Of a stretch of 64,000 nt of DNA, positions 1 to 8,959 are shown in pieces. Source of the stretch: Pelotomaculum schinkii (GTDB taxonomy: Bacteria; Bacillota; Desulfotomaculia; Desulfotomaculales; Pelotomaculaceae); assembly GCF_004369205.1 (NCBI RefSeq), contig NZ_QFGA01000001.1, positions 868,001-932,000 on the forward strand, given 5' to 3'. The position numbers were made by a program, and so were the translations under genes. The notes beneath the pieces were generated by a model, which was not told where the DNA came from, made no database searches, and saw nothing but the letters and a program-made list of their open reading frames with translations. Each line of letters starts with the position of its first letter. Positions within the stretch are counted from its first letter, which is position 1.

Positions 1-1020
1 CATTTTCAAAATGTTATTAATAACCCGCTGTTCCTGCGTAAATCAGTTTATAGTTTTTGCAACGGTTTGCGCCGTCTGGGCTTGACAGCCTTTTTGGTTA
101 AGGAGCGGGTTAGCGATGGGACCCGGGATTACGCATTTGAAGAATACGTGGTTGACGCGGTAATCCATCTGGAAAACAGGGAACGTCCGGGCCTGCACCG
201 GCACCGGGTGATGGAAATAACCAAAACCCGGGGCCAGGAGCACATCCCCGGGAAACAGACCTTTCGCATTACTAATGAAGGGATTAAAGTTTTTCCTCTG
301 GTTGGTTCAGTGGACATTGGTGTCGTGGAACACCAGGAAAACGGGCTGCTGCATACAGGTGTGCCGGGGCTCGACGAATTATTGCAGGGTGGGTTACCCA
401 GGGGTTTTAGCGTAGCGGTTGCCGGCAGTTCCGGAACCGGTAAAACAGCATTGGGTATGCAGTATCTGGTTAAGGGAGCCCAGAACTTCGGCGACAAAGG
501 GTTATTTCTGTCTCTCGAGGAAACCCCGCAGCAATTAATGGCCAACGCCCGGCGCTTTGACTGGGATATGTCCGCCCTTCAAGAACAAGGACAGCTTCGA
601 GTTTTGTATATGCCTCTTTCCAAGATGGAAATAGATGAGACTATTATCAAGCTGGGCGAGATGGCAAAATCATTTGGAGCCCGCCGGCTGGTAATAGACT
701 CCATTTATGTTTTTCTTTCGCGTATTGACAACGCAGCTGTCCTGCATGAAAAATTCTATAGCCTGGTCACCTATTTAAACAGCCTTAACTGCACCACTTT
801 ATTAATCAGCCCGGCCTGGGAACTGGCAGACAACGGCAAAATTGAAGTAATTCATTCAGTAGTCCAGGGAACCATCCTGCTTAAGTCAATTCTATCGCAA
901 AATCGCCGGGTCAGGCAGTTGGAGCTATATAAAATGCGGGGAGTCAACCATGCCATGGGCAACCACTTGTTGGAAATCAATTCTTCGGGTATACAGGTAT
1001 TCCCCCGGCTAGGAGGATAG
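1..1020 (+). CDS. KaiC-like RecA-fold ATPase, 5' truncated by the window edge
   Basis: The reading frame is open from base 1 with no ATG, GTG or TTG before the TTG at 67, and the residues before that TTG continue a RecA/KaiC fold, so the gene begins outside the window. About 339 residues are visible. They contain the C-terminal part of one KaiC domain (to about residue 98) and then a complete second domain with the entry motif TGVPGLDELLQGGLP, Walker A GSSGTGKT, an EE pair in SLEETP and a Walker B strand RLVIDS. This is the tandem double-domain layout of KaiC-family ATPases, which act as ATP-driven signalling or clock oligomers; the partner here is unknown. The next gene starts 6 bases after the stop, with its SD in the last codons of this one. 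The KaiC-family assignment is secure, the biological role is not. Confidence 0.85.
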   Translation, partial: HFQNVINNPLFLRKSVYSFCNGLRRLGLTAFLVKERVSDGTRDYAFEEYVVDAVIHLENRERPGLHRHRVMEITKTRGQEHIPGKQTFRITNEGIKVFPLVGSVDIGVVEHQENGLLHTGVPGLDELLQGGLPRGFSVAVAGSSGTGKTALGMQYLVKGAQNFGDKGLFLSLEETPQQLMANARRFDWDMSALQEQGQLRVLYMPLSKMEIDETIIKLGEMAKSFGARRLVIDSIYVFLSRIDNAAVLHEKFYSLVTYLNSLNCTTLLISPAWELADNGKIEVIHSVVQGTILLKSILSQNRRVRQLELYKMRGVNHAMGNHLLEINSSGIQVFPRLGG

Positions 1021-1026
1021 TTTCAG

Positions 1027-1749
1027 ATGAGTAAAAGAGCTTATTTTGGAGTGGAAGGTCTGGATCGCAACCTTGAGAAAGGCTTGTTGTATGGTTCCCA
1101 GATTATGGTGGAGGGCGATTCCGGTATTGGTAAAACCGTGCTGGCGGGGGAATTTATTAAAGAGGGTTTGCGATGCGGCGATACTTGTGTCTATGTAGCC
1201 TGTGATGAGCCTCCCATGGCGATGCGCGAGCATTTACTGAACTTCAAAGTCGGCACCCCTGCTTATGAAGAAACGGGCAGGTTAATCTTTGTCGACGCCT
1301 ATGAAGAAGGAGAAAGCCTGGAAAAATACGCCCTTTCGGATCTTCGCAACCTGGATAAGTATTTTGCCCTGGAAACAGAAGTACTGCGTGGCAGCGCCGG
1401 TCGCAGGGTGAGGTTGGTGGTAGACAGTTTGAGCACCCTATTTACTTCCATAGATCCCGCTGATATTTTGGATTTTCACAGGGCCCGGATTAAACATCTC
1501 CGGAAAAAAGGGATCCTGGCTATGGATATATTTGTAAGCGGGGTCCTGGAACCCAAGCTGGTAACCATCACCGGTCATCTCTATAATTTTATGCTGAAGA
1601 TGAGTTTCAGCGGCAACAGGCATAATCCTGTGCGCCTATTGCAGATTGGCAAGGTAAAAAGCCAGCAATTTGTATCCACTCGCCACATATTTACAATAAG
1701 TCCTGTGTACGGCATCCTTGTGCCCGCTGATATGGGGGTGATCGTATGA
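1027..1749 (+). CDS. single-domain KaiC-like ATPase
   Basis: This 240-aa protein has one RecA/KaiC domain. Walker A is GDSGIGKT near residue 30 and the Walker B strand is RLVVDSL near residue 125. The EE pair seen in the upstream paralogue is CDEPP here, so the putative catalytic carboxylates are partly conserved. The start is an ATG behind AGGAGG, which lies in the last codons of the preceding gene. The next gene overlaps its stop by 4 bases (ATGA), so the two are probably co-translated. A single-domain KaiC beside a double-domain one suggests a mixed or regulatory ATPase complex; that is inference. Confidence 0.85.
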   Translation: MSKRAYFGVEGLDRNLEKGLLYGSQIMVEGDSGIGKTVLAGEFIKEGLRCGDTCVYVACDEPPMAMREHLLNFKVGTPAYEETGRLIFVDAYEEGESLEKYALSDLRNLDKYFALETEVLRGSAGRRVRLVVDSLSTLFTSIDPADILDFHRARIKHLRKKGILAMDIFVSGVLEPKLVTITGHLYNFMLKMSFSGNRHNPVRLLQIGKVKSQQFVSTRHIFTISPVYGILVPADMGVIV

Positions 1750-2753
1750 AAGATGACGTAATTTCCAAGGAAATAATCAACTATTTGTATATGAGCATAT
1801 GTAAGACACTCAAAAATGTTCCCTTCAGCAACCGCTATTGGGTGGAGCAGATTATGATGGGACCGGCCCGATATATCCTCGAAGAGTACGATGATGAGCT
1901 GCATTTTACATCAAAGGACCCCGTAGAGGTTTGTATAACCTTTCTCGACTTTCTGGAAAGCAAGGGTTTTTTGCTTAGTGAGGATTACCACATGGAAGAA
2001 TTTAGGGATGACCTGTTGGTACATATTGAGCGTGATAAATGTATTTACCGGAAATATTGCATGCACGCCCCGGAGGAAGGGTTACTTTTTTACTGCGCGC
2101 GTGTCGGTACTTTTCAGGCGGTTTTACACAAAATCCTGGGTAAAAATTATGAAGCGACAGTTGAAACAGACCAAAGCGGAATCTGCCACGGGAAGCTGTC
2201 CCCCACAACCAGACCTAAAGAGGAGATTGTTAACCGCGATGGACACATGCTGAAAATAGCAGGCCGGCGGGCTATACTTCTATCACATCTGACCTTTGCC
2301 TCCCTGCTGACGTCGATTAAAGAACACGCCCCCCACACTTTAAAGCACGTGCTTTATGACGCCGGTTACCGGTCGGGGTCTTCCGTCGCTCTTAAAACCA
2401 AAAGTTTATACCCAGACCCGGTTGAGTGCTTACAAGCACTTTTAGATGAAATTAAAAATCTTGGGTTGGGTTATGTAGAACTGGTTTCCTTCAAACCCTC
2501 CCATGGCCGTGCCAGGTTAAGGTGTTATGATTCTATCCAGGCGTTCATAGCAAAAGAGCACGGCTCCCTTTACCGGACTCCGCAGGTGAATTGCGACTTC
2601 TTGAGAGGGATATTTGCATCTTTTGTCAGCATCATACTGGATAAAGAAATCATTTGCGAAGAGATGGACTGCCAATCAATAGGGGGAGATTACTGCGAGT
2701 TCCTGGCCATGCCCCTTCCAAAGAACCTGTTGGATAAAGGAGGAGCACCGTGA
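1746..2753 (+). CDS. V4R-domain protein with an N-terminal Cys-containing module
   Basis: The protein has 335 aa. Residues about 175-325 look like a V4R (4-vinyl reductase) small-molecule-binding domain, ending in the typical Cys-rich tail EEMDCQSIGGDYCEF (Cys at about 304, 309 and 317). The N-terminal part (about 1-160) is less familiar. It has Cys at about 99, 105, 117 and 147 and may be a related sensory module of the hydrocarbon-binding or methanogen-output kind; I do not recognise it firmly. V4R domains are known as ligand-binding parts of regulators and of bacteriochlorophyll enzymes. The gene overlaps its neighbours by 4 bases on both sides (ATGA and GTGA). A sensory input for the KaiC-like ATPases or the kinase is inferred from this coupling. 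Confidence 0.7.
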   Translation: MKDDVISKEIINYLYMSICKTLKNVPFSNRYWVEQIMMGPARYILEEYDDELHFTSKDPVEVCITFLDFLESKGFLLSEDYHMEEFRDDLLVHIERDKCIYRKYCMHAPEEGLLFYCARVGTFQAVLHKILGKNYEATVETDQSGICHGKLSPTTRPKEEIVNRDGHMLKIAGRRAILLSHLTFASLLTSIKEHAPHTLKHVLYDAGYRSGSSVALKTKSLYPDPVECLQALLDEIKNLGLGYVELVSFKPSHGRARLRCYDSIQAFIAKEHGSLYRTPQVNCDFLRGIFASFVSIILDKEIICEEMDCQSIGGDYCEFLAMPLPKNLLDKGGAP

Positions 2754-3049
2754 CAGGAGGATTGACTGATGAATTTGATCAAGTCCTACAAAGTATCATA
2801 AGGATTGAACTGTTAACCTTTTTTCAGGCAAATCCGCATACACGAGATACAGTTGGCGGTTTGGCCCTTCGTTTGCACCGCTCTCAACACCAGGTTGAGC
2901 TGGCGCTTAATACACTTTGCGCCATTGGCATTCTGGAAATAGGCGGAACAAAAAAGGTCAATATTTATTACCTGAGCAATAGCAACATGGTCAGCGTCTA
3001 TTTCCAGGAACAATGCGAGAAATATGGCATTGAGCCGCACTTAAGGTAA
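2750..3049 (+). CDS. small winged-helix-like protein
   Basis: This 99-aa protein starts at a GTG that overlaps the previous stop as GTGA, with GGAGGAG shortly upstream. The predicted pattern is helix, helix (TVGGLALRLHRSQHQVELALNTL), then a short beta hairpin (GILEIGGTKKVNIYYL), which fits a winged helix-turn-helix of the MarR/ArsR or CDC48-associated kind. No metal or cofactor motif is visible. Tight coupling to the V4R gene and the kinase suggests it is the DNA-binding or adaptor output of the operon. No target site could be identified by eye. Confidence 0.6.
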   Translation: MTGGLTDEFDQVLQSIIRIELLTFFQANPHTRDTVGGLALRLHRSQHQVELALNTLCAIGILEIGGTKKVNIYYLSNSNMVSVYFQEQCEKYGIEPHLR

Positions 3050-3084
3050 CTTATGGTGTTTACGGTTGTGGAGGTGTGCTCATT

Positions 3085-4164
3085 TTGTTGGAATTAGCAG
3101 AAGAATGGTCCCGCTTGGCTTTAGATCACCTGCCTGTAGGATTATTAGTAATTAACCGTCACAGGAAAATTCGCATTTTTAACCAGACCCTGTCAAGGTT
3201 TCTCGGACTAAAGAGTGAAAAAGTCCTGGGCCGGCCATTGCTGGAACTTATGGACGATCGGGGAACTGAATTTAACATATTGCTGCAGACCCTTATTACA
3301 GGTAAAGAGTTTCAAAATGTTAAGCCCCAAGCCGTGACTACAGTCTCCTGTTGTGTTGCCTGTCTGGTAAACACCTACCCGGTCAGGAACAGGACCGGTA
3401 TAACGGTGGGCGCTATGGCCGTGTTTTCACCGGCAGCACGCCTGCAAGAGATGGAAAACGCAGTTGTTAAAGCCGAAAAGCTGGCTATCCTGGGACAGAT
3501 GGCGGCTGGAATGGTGCATGAAATAAGAAACCCGCTCACAGCAGTCGGCTGTTTTTTGCAATTATTGCATAAGTGTTTAAAGGGAAATCCCAAAGAAGAA
3601 TATATACCCATAATGCTGGCCGAACTAAACCATGCTAACAGGCTTATTTCAGAGTTTTTGCAGTTTGCCAAGCCCGGTTATTCCAGACCTGGCAGGTGTT
3701 CTATAGTTGAAATAATAAAAGATGTGGTTTTGCTTGTGGAAAGTGAAGCGCTGTCTCGCCAATTTAACATAGAGGTAGACCTTGATGTTAATATTCCAAA
3801 AATCATTGTTGACAGTGGTCAACTAAAACAAGTTTTCATAAATATTATAAAAAATGCCTTTGACGCCCTCTCCGAAGGTGGAAAAATTTTTGTACAAACC
3901 ACATGGAACGAACTTGAAGGTTTTGTGCAAATTTCTTTCAGGGATACCGGCGTGGGGATCGATAAGGAAACTCTAGAAAATATGTTCAACCCGTTTTTTA
4001 CTACCAAGGAAAGCGGTACCGGCCTGGGCATGTTTACAAGCAAAAAAATTATTGACAACCACGGAGGCCGGATTGAAATACAGAGCGAACCTGGTAAAGG
4101 GACCACAGTAACAGTGTTGCTGCCCGTTGAGCAACAACATGCATATACTAGAACAGGTATTTAA
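3085..4164 (+). CDS. PAS sensor histidine kinase
   Basis: This is a soluble histidine kinase of about 359 aa. A PAS domain covers roughly residues 10-115, followed by a HisKA dimerisation helix with the phospho-acceptor His in MVHEIRNPLTA (near residue 145) and a C-terminal HATPase with N box NIIKNAFDAL, G1 DTGVGI and G2 GTGLGM. No transmembrane segment is seen, so it should sense a cytoplasmic signal, like the KinA-type kinases. A GTG at 3076 is also in frame but sits only 1-2 bases from the SD GGAGG. The TTG at 3085 (or 3088) has proper spacing and is preferred. No response regulator is encoded next to it. It ends the KaiC/V4R operon. Confidence 0.85.
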   Translation: MLELAEEWSRLALDHLPVGLLVINRHRKIRIFNQTLSRFLGLKSEKVLGRPLLELMDDRGTEFNILLQTLITGKEFQNVKPQAVTTVSCCVACLVNTYPVRNRTGITVGAMAVFSPAARLQEMENAVVKAEKLAILGQMAAGMVHEIRNPLTAVGCFLQLLHKCLKGNPKEEYIPIMLAELNHANRLISEFLQFAKPGYSRPGRCSIVEIIKDVVLLVESEALSRQFNIEVDLDVNIPKIIVDSGQLKQVFINIIKNAFDALSEGGKIFVQTTWNELEGFVQISFRDTGVGIDKETLENMFNPFFTTKESGTGLGMFTSKKIIDNHGGRIEIQSEPGKGTTVTVLLPVEQQHAYTRTGI

Positions 4165-4191
4165 AGTAGCGTTATGGGCTTAGGATTATTA

Positions 4192-4275
4192 GTCGTGAGA
4201 CGTGAGACGTGGGACGTGGGTATATTCTGCATTCCTGTAGGGTCGAGAAAATGAATTCGCACCCACATTTATAAA
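4192..4275. repeat. heptanucleotide run plus half of a palindromic element
   Basis: The first part (4192-4220) is four degenerate copies of the heptamer CGTGRGA. The second (about 4249-4275) matches the GAATTCGCACCCACATTTAT end of a dispersed element that recurs near 26340, 38440 and 43765. The rest of 4165-4360 shows nothing recognisable. The spacer separates the convergent kinase and leuS genes. Confidence 0.7.
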
Positions 4276-4360
4276 CAGTTTGCAATTTATAAGCATAGCG
4301 GGGGTTGCCATCATGGCGCCACCCGCTCGGCTACATGGCTAAAAACACTATTATCAGTAC

Positions 4361-6844
4361 TTACTTCACCACAATGTTGACCAGTTTGCCGGGAACCGGG
4401 ATGACTTTAATGATTTGCTTACCCTCTGTCAGTTTCAGCACCCTCGGATCCTGTATTACTTTTTCCTGCATCTGCGCCGCGCCAATCCCGGCCGGTACCA
4501 GCATGCGGTCACGGACTTTGCCGTTGATCTGCACGACGATGGTGACTTCATCCTCCACTAGCGCCGCCTGGTCGAAGGAAGGCCAGGGCTGCCGGTGGAT
4601 GCTGCCGGTATGACCGGTCTCCTCCCACAATTCTTCAGTTATATGCGGGGCGAAGGGCGCCAAGAGGAGCAGCAGGCTTTCCACTGCCTCTCTTATTACT
4701 GCCGGATCACGGTCAGTTTCGGGTAGTTCCTTGTACTGGTAAAGAGCGTTGACCATCTCCATTACTGCACTAACGGCGGTATTAAAATTAAACCTGGCGC
4801 TGATGTCCTCCGTCACTTTCTTGATGGTGGCGTGGGTAACTCTCCGCATCGACCGGTTTAGGCCAACGAGTCCACTGGACGGACGCTTTGGCGCGGTTTT
4901 CAGGGTAGACGCCAGTGAAGCCACCAGACGCCAGACTCTTTTGAGGAAACGGAAACAGCCCTCCACCCCCTGGTCGCTCCATTCCAGGTCGCGCTCCGGA
5001 GGCGCCGCGAAGAGAATGAACAGCCTGGCGGTATCAGCCCCGTAACGGGCCACAATATCCTCCGGGCTCACCACATTGCCCTTGGATTTGGACATCTTGG
5101 TCCCGTCTTTTAGAACCATCCCCTGCGTAAGCAGGTTGGTAAACGGCTCCTGATTGCTAATCAGTTTCAAGTCATAGAGCACTTTGGTGAAGAAACGCGA
5201 GTATAAAAGGTGCAGGATGGCGTGTTCCACCCCGCCGATATACTGGTCTACCGGCAGCCAGTAGTCCACCTTGGCTTTATCCCAGGGCCCGTCAATATCT
5301 CTCGGGCTGGTGTAACGGTAGTAGTACCAGGAAGAGCACATAAAGGTGTCCATAGTATCGGTTTCTCTGATCGCCGCCCCGCCGCATGAGGGGCAAGCGG
5401 TGTTGACAAAATCAGGGCAGTCAGCCAGCGGCGACCTGCCGGTGGGTTTAAACTCCACGTCCATGGGCAGCAGCACCGGCAGGTCAGTCTCTGGTACCGG
5501 AACAACCCCGCAACGTTCACAATATATGATCGGAATTGGCGCGCCCCAGTAGCGCTGGCGGGAAATCAGCCAGTCCCTCAGACGATAATTGACCCGGAAC
5601 TTACCATTACCCATACCTGCAAGTTCGCTGGTGATTTCTTTCATGGCGCGAGTATTGGGCAGTCCGTTAAAGCGACCGGAGTTGACCAGTAAGCCTTCCC
5701 CATCATAGGCTGATTCCATGGTCGCCGCATCCAGCTCAATGCCCTCCGGCTGGATCACCACACGGACTGGGTAGCCGTACTTACGGGCAAATTCAAAGTC
5801 ACGCTGGTCGTGGGCAGGCACGCCCATGACACAGCCTGTGCCGTATTCCAGCAGGACGTAGTTGGCAATCAGTACCGGAACTTTTTCCCCATTCAGGGGG
5901 TTGATACAATATGCCCCGGTCTGCAAACCAACCTTTTCTACCTCGTTCGAAGTACGGTCGATTTCGCTCAAGTTCCGCACCTTGCGGATAAACTCTTTGA
6001 TCTCCGCTTCCCGCTCTGAGCCTGCAATCAGCTTTTCCACCAACGGGTGTTCCGGCGCCAGGACCATGTAAGTTACCCCAAAAATGGTATCCGGCCGTGT
6101 TGTGTAGACTGTGATGACCCCGTCGAGTCCGTCCAGCTTAAAATCTATCTCCGCGCCCTCGCTGCGACCGATCCAGTGCTCCTGCATGGTCTTGACCTTA
6201 TCAGGCCAGCCCGGCAGGAGTTCCAGGTCTTGCAGCAGGCGCTCCGCATAGTCGGTAATCTTAAAAAACCACTGCGCCAGTTCCTTTTTTTCCACAGGGG
6301 TATTGCAACGCTCACAACCCCCGTCCTTGACCTGTTCGTTGGCCAACACCGTGGCGCAGGCAGGGCACCAGTTGACGGCAGCTTCCTTTTTGTAAGCCAG
6401 TCCGTTTTTAAAAAGCTGGAGAAAAAGCCACTGCGTCCACTTGTAGTACCCGGGATGGCAGGTTGCAACTTCCCGGTTCCAGTCGTAGCTGATTCCCATC
6501 TGCTTTAACTGGGCCCGCATGTTGTCGATATTAGCAAAAGTCCAGTCGGCCGGATGGATGCCGCCGTGTTTGATCGCCGCATTCTCAGCCGGCAGGCCGA
6601 AGGCGTCCCAACCCATCGGATGAAGGACGTGCAAGCCCTGCATCGTTTTAAACCGGGCTACCACATCGCCGATGGAGTAGTTCCTGACATGGCCCATATG
6701 TAGTTTGCCGGACGGGTACGGAAACATTTCAAGGCAGTAATACTTGGGACGATCCGAATAATCGGGGATTTCATATGTTCCCTCTTCTGCCCAGCGGGTC
6801 TGCCATTTGGCTTCAACTTCTGAAAAATTATATTTGTCGTTAAT
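4361..6844 (-). CDS. leuS: leucyl-tRNA synthetase
   Basis: LeuS charges tRNA-Leu. The class I signatures are HMGH near residue 50 and KMSKS near residue 583, with the CP1 editing insert between them, and the length (about 827 aa) is normal. The start needs comment. The only upstream standard start is a TTG at 6863-6865, which has no SD. The family normally begins close to xDKYNFxxxExKWQ, and an ATT codon at 6842-6844 lies exactly there, 6 bases after AGGGGGA. I chose the ATT as the start. Expression is probably controlled by the leucine T-box leader upstream. rsfS lies upstream on the same strand. Confidence 0.92.
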   Translation of the reverse strand: MNDKYNFSEVEAKWQTRWAEEGTYEIPDYSDRPKYYCLEMFPYPSGKLHMGHVRNYSIGDVVARFKTMQGLHVLHPMGWDAFGLPAENAAIKHGGIHPADWTFANIDNMRAQLKQMGISYDWNREVATCHPGYYKWTQWLFLQLFKNGLAYKKEAAVNWCPACATVLANEQVKDGGCERCNTPVEKKELAQWFFKITDYAERLLQDLELLPGWPDKVKTMQEHWIGRSEGAEIDFKLDGLDGVITVYTTRPDTIFGVTYMVLAPEHPLVEKLIAGSEREAEIKEFIRKVRNLSEIDRTSNEVEKVGLQTGAYCINPLNGEKVPVLIANYVLLEYGTGCVMGVPAHDQRDFEFARKYGYPVRVVIQPEGIELDAATMESAYDGEGLLVNSGRFNGLPNTRAMKEITSELAGMGNGKFRVNYRLRDWLISRQRYWGAPIPIIYCERCGVVPVPETDLPVLLPMDVEFKPTGRSPLADCPDFVNTACPSCGGAAIRETDTMDTFMCSSWYYYRYTSPRDIDGPWDKAKVDYWLPVDQYIGGVEHAILHLLYSRFFTKVLYDLKLISNQEPFTNLLTQGMVLKDGTKMSKSKGNVVSPEDIVARYGADTARLFILFAAPPERDLEWSDQGVEGCFRFLKRVWRLVASLASTLKTAPKRPSSGLVGLNRSMRRVTHATIKKVTEDISARFNFNTAVSAVMEMVNALYQYKELPETDRDPAVIREAVESLLLLLAPFAPHITEELWEETGHTGSIHRQPWPSFDQAALVEDEVTIVVQINGKVRDRMLVPAGIGAAQMQEKVIQDPRVLKLTEGKQIIKVIPVPGKLVNIVVK

Positions 6845-7024
6845 AGGACATCCCCCTAATAGCAAAAGTGCGCGCTACTGGATTAAAGCGGGCAAAAGCC
6901 CGCCTTCCCCCAAAAATTCTATCACAAAATCTGTAAATCCTCAAGTTTCTATCATAATTGATAGTGTTTTCGTAAAAAAATGCGGGCGTATTCATTCGCA
7001 TACGACATCATAGAAAAGCAGAAT

Positions 7025-7350
7025 AAATAAAAAAACCCTCTTCATCCCAACAGGGACGAGAGGTTTTTCCCGCGGTACCACCCTTTTTGGCAAAGCAACC
7101 TGTAGCCAACCACCATCAGAACAACATTTCCTTTTTTGAGGAAACCGGCTCGATGACGTTAAGCCCCCGCGTCTTTACCCGCTTCACGCGATAACGGCGC
7201 GTCCGGCACGGAGTACTGCTTCCCCCGTGCGGCTCCTGGGCGAGTTCGCCAGCCTGACCCACCGCCTTGCACCATCCGGCGGCTCTCTGAATAAGTTGCG
7301 CTGCCTACTGCTCCCTATCATTGCCTTTCTAGTTAAACTGAGACTTATTG
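7025..7350 (-). promoter_or_regulatory. T-box leader of leuS
   Basis: On the minus strand this non-coding stretch carries the T-box core GGGTGGTACCGCGG (about 7066-7082). It is followed by a terminator hairpin ending in a T run (about 7028-7068), which the antiterminator would disrupt. Upstream is a long structured Stem I region. A CTC triplet (7244-7242), in the context GCGAACTCGCC, sits where the specifier should be and reads as a leucine codon. Uncharged tRNA-Leu should therefore increase leuS transcription. The core motif and terminator are clear; the specifier call is by eye. Confidence 0.88.
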
Positions 7351-7406
7351 TAAGATACCCAAAACTTCTGTCAACATATAACTAACTATAATTAGCAGCC
7401 AGCTGT

Positions 7407-7763
7407 TTAAATATTTACCGGAACCCCTACCACCGGCGCGTCTCCCCAAAGGCGCTCAAGATTGTAGAACTGGCGAACAGCATCCTGAAAGATATGGACT
7501 ACAACATCACCGAAGTCCAAAAGTACCCATTCACCTTCCCTGAAGCCCTCCCGGCGCTGGGCGGTGACCCCTTCTCTTTCCATTTTTTCCAGAATGTTCT
7601 CTGCGATGGCCTGCACCTGGGTCTTGGACCTGCCGCTGCAGATGATAAAATAATCAGCAATAACAGTGATTTTCCTGATATCAAGTACGGTCACGTCCCA
7701 AGATTTTTTTTCTTCCGCCGCCAGCACAGCAATATTCACCATTGCCTGTGGACTTAATAACAA
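7407..7763 (-). CDS. rsfS: ribosome silencing factor RsfS
   Basis: RsfS (YbeB/Iojap family) binds ribosomal protein L14 and blocks subunit joining in starved cells. The family signatures ADYFIICSGRS and WVLLDFGDVVVHIF are present, and the 118-aa length is usual. The start is a TTG 7 bases after AAGGAGG; an upstream in-frame reading would add 26 residues without an SD. The frequent partner gene yqeK is not found between rsfS and nadD here; an RRM gene takes that place. Confidence 0.92.
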   Translation of the reverse strand: MLLSPQAMVNIAVLAAEEKKSWDVTVLDIRKITVIADYFIICSGRSKTQVQAIAENILEKMEREGVTAQRREGFREGEWVLLDFGDVVVHIFQDAVRQFYNLERLWGDAPVVGVPVNI

Positions 7764-7852
7764 CGTCACTCCTCCTTGTTGGTGGGGGTATCTTCCAATA
7801 CACCATAGTATTCTACTACGACAGGAAGTTTCCTGCTTCAATAAAAGGTTAA

Positions 7853-7876
7853 GAAAAAACCTCCTCTTGGGAGGTT
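7853..7876 (-). terminator. Rho-independent terminator after the RRM gene
   Basis: On the minus strand the hairpin AAACCTCCCAAGAGGAGGTT is followed by a run of T, just after the stop of the RRM gene. Confidence 0.8.
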
Positions 7877-7883
7877 TCTATTT

Positions 7884-8138
7884 CTACTGGTCGTCTCTTG
7901 CCTTGGCTTCATTGACGGTAATTACCCGCCCGCTTAGCTCAGTCCCGTTCATTGCTGCGATCATGGTCTCTGCATCTTCATCCCGGACTTCAACAAAGCC
8001 AAACCCGCGGGAGCGACCGGACTCACGATCAGTAATAACGCGACTGCTCAACACTTCACCGTGCGCAGAAAAAGCGTCAGCAAGATCTTCAGCTTTTGTC
8101 GCCCAAGGTAAATTGCCTACATATAGGGTTCGCGCCAT
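7884..8138 (-). CDS. RRM-type RNA-binding protein
   Basis: This 84-aa protein is a single RNA-recognition motif, with RNP2 LYVGNL at residues 5-10 and RNP1 RGFGFVEV at about 44-51. It resembles the small RRM proteins of cyanobacteria and other bacteria, which are linked to cold adaptation or RNA handling. AAAGAGGTG lies upstream of the ATG, and a terminator follows directly, so it may be the last gene of the nadD transcript or a single unit. Its RNA target cannot be inferred from sequence. Confidence 0.9.
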   Translation of the reverse strand: MARTLYVGNLPWATKAEDLADAFSAHGEVLSSRVITDRESGRSRGFGFVEVRDEDAETMIAAMNGTELSGRVITVNEAKARDDQ

Positions 8139-8244
8139 TGACTAATCACCTCTTTCCCTTTAAGAAACTGTTTTTAATGAAGCTATTATTTGCAAAAGGG
8201 AATAACCTAATGCAATCTTAACCAGTCAAAGATTTTTCCATATT

Positions 8245-8871
8245 TCAATCCAGGTAAATATTATTGCTCGTTATATACGTCTCAACTGGTTCGGGAAGAA
8301 GGTACTTAATCGGCTTTCCCTTGCGTACGCGCTGCCGTATATCGGTGGAAGATATGGCCAGGGCAGGTACTTCCATGTAAAAAATATTATTTTTAAGACC
8401 CTGCGGCAAGGCTCCTATTTTCTTCCATATCTCTCCCTGTTTATAACCAGGCCGGGTGGCTGCTATAAATCGACAAATTGATAAGAGTCTTTCGACCTTT
8501 TTCCAGTTAAGTATTTCCGCAACTGCATCGGCCCCAGTTATAAAAAAAATCTGGGCGCCAGGATAAAGGCGGGATATCTCCTGAACGGTATCAATAGTGT
8601 AGGTCGGGCCTGGACGCTCTATTTCGATAGGCGACTCTTCGAAAAATGGATTCGTGGCCACGGCCAGTCTGGTCATCTCATACCGGCGCCAGGCTTGAGT
8701 TCGTTTAAAATTTGGCTTATGAGGGGGCTGACCGGCCGGGATGAAAATGACCTTTTCCAGATCGTATTCATACCTGGCGCCCTCCGCGGTCACCAGATGC
8801 CCATAATGAATGGGATCAAAGGTGCCCCCCATAATGCCAAGCCGGGATATTTGTTTTGGCTCTTTACTCAT
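8245..8871 (-). CDS. nadD: nicotinate-nucleotide adenylyltransferase
   Basis: NadD joins ATP and nicotinate mononucleotide to make deamido-NAD. The nucleotidyltransferase motif GGTFDPIHYGHL lies near residues 15-27 and the ISSTDIRQRV motif near the C-terminus. The 208-aa length is typical. The SD in front of the ATG is weak. The location near rsfS and obgE is the common Firmicutes arrangement. Another NAD-related gene (nadV type) occurs in the accessory right part of the window. Confidence 0.93.
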   Translation of the reverse strand: MSKEPKQISRLGIMGGTFDPIHYGHLVTAEGARYEYDLEKVIFIPAGQPPHKPNFKRTQAWRRYEMTRLAVATNPFFEESPIEIERPGPTYTIDTVQEISRLYPGAQIFFITGADAVAEILNWKKVERLLSICRFIAATRPGYKQGEIWKKIGALPQGLKNNIFYMEVPALAISSTDIRQRVRKGKPIKYLLPEPVETYITSNNIYLD

Positions 8872-8959
8872 AAAGCAATTGTAACGTCTGATCTGGAGAA
8901 AAGCAAGTAAAATGTAGAAACAACTTACATGTTAGACTCGTTAACCATATATATGAATA

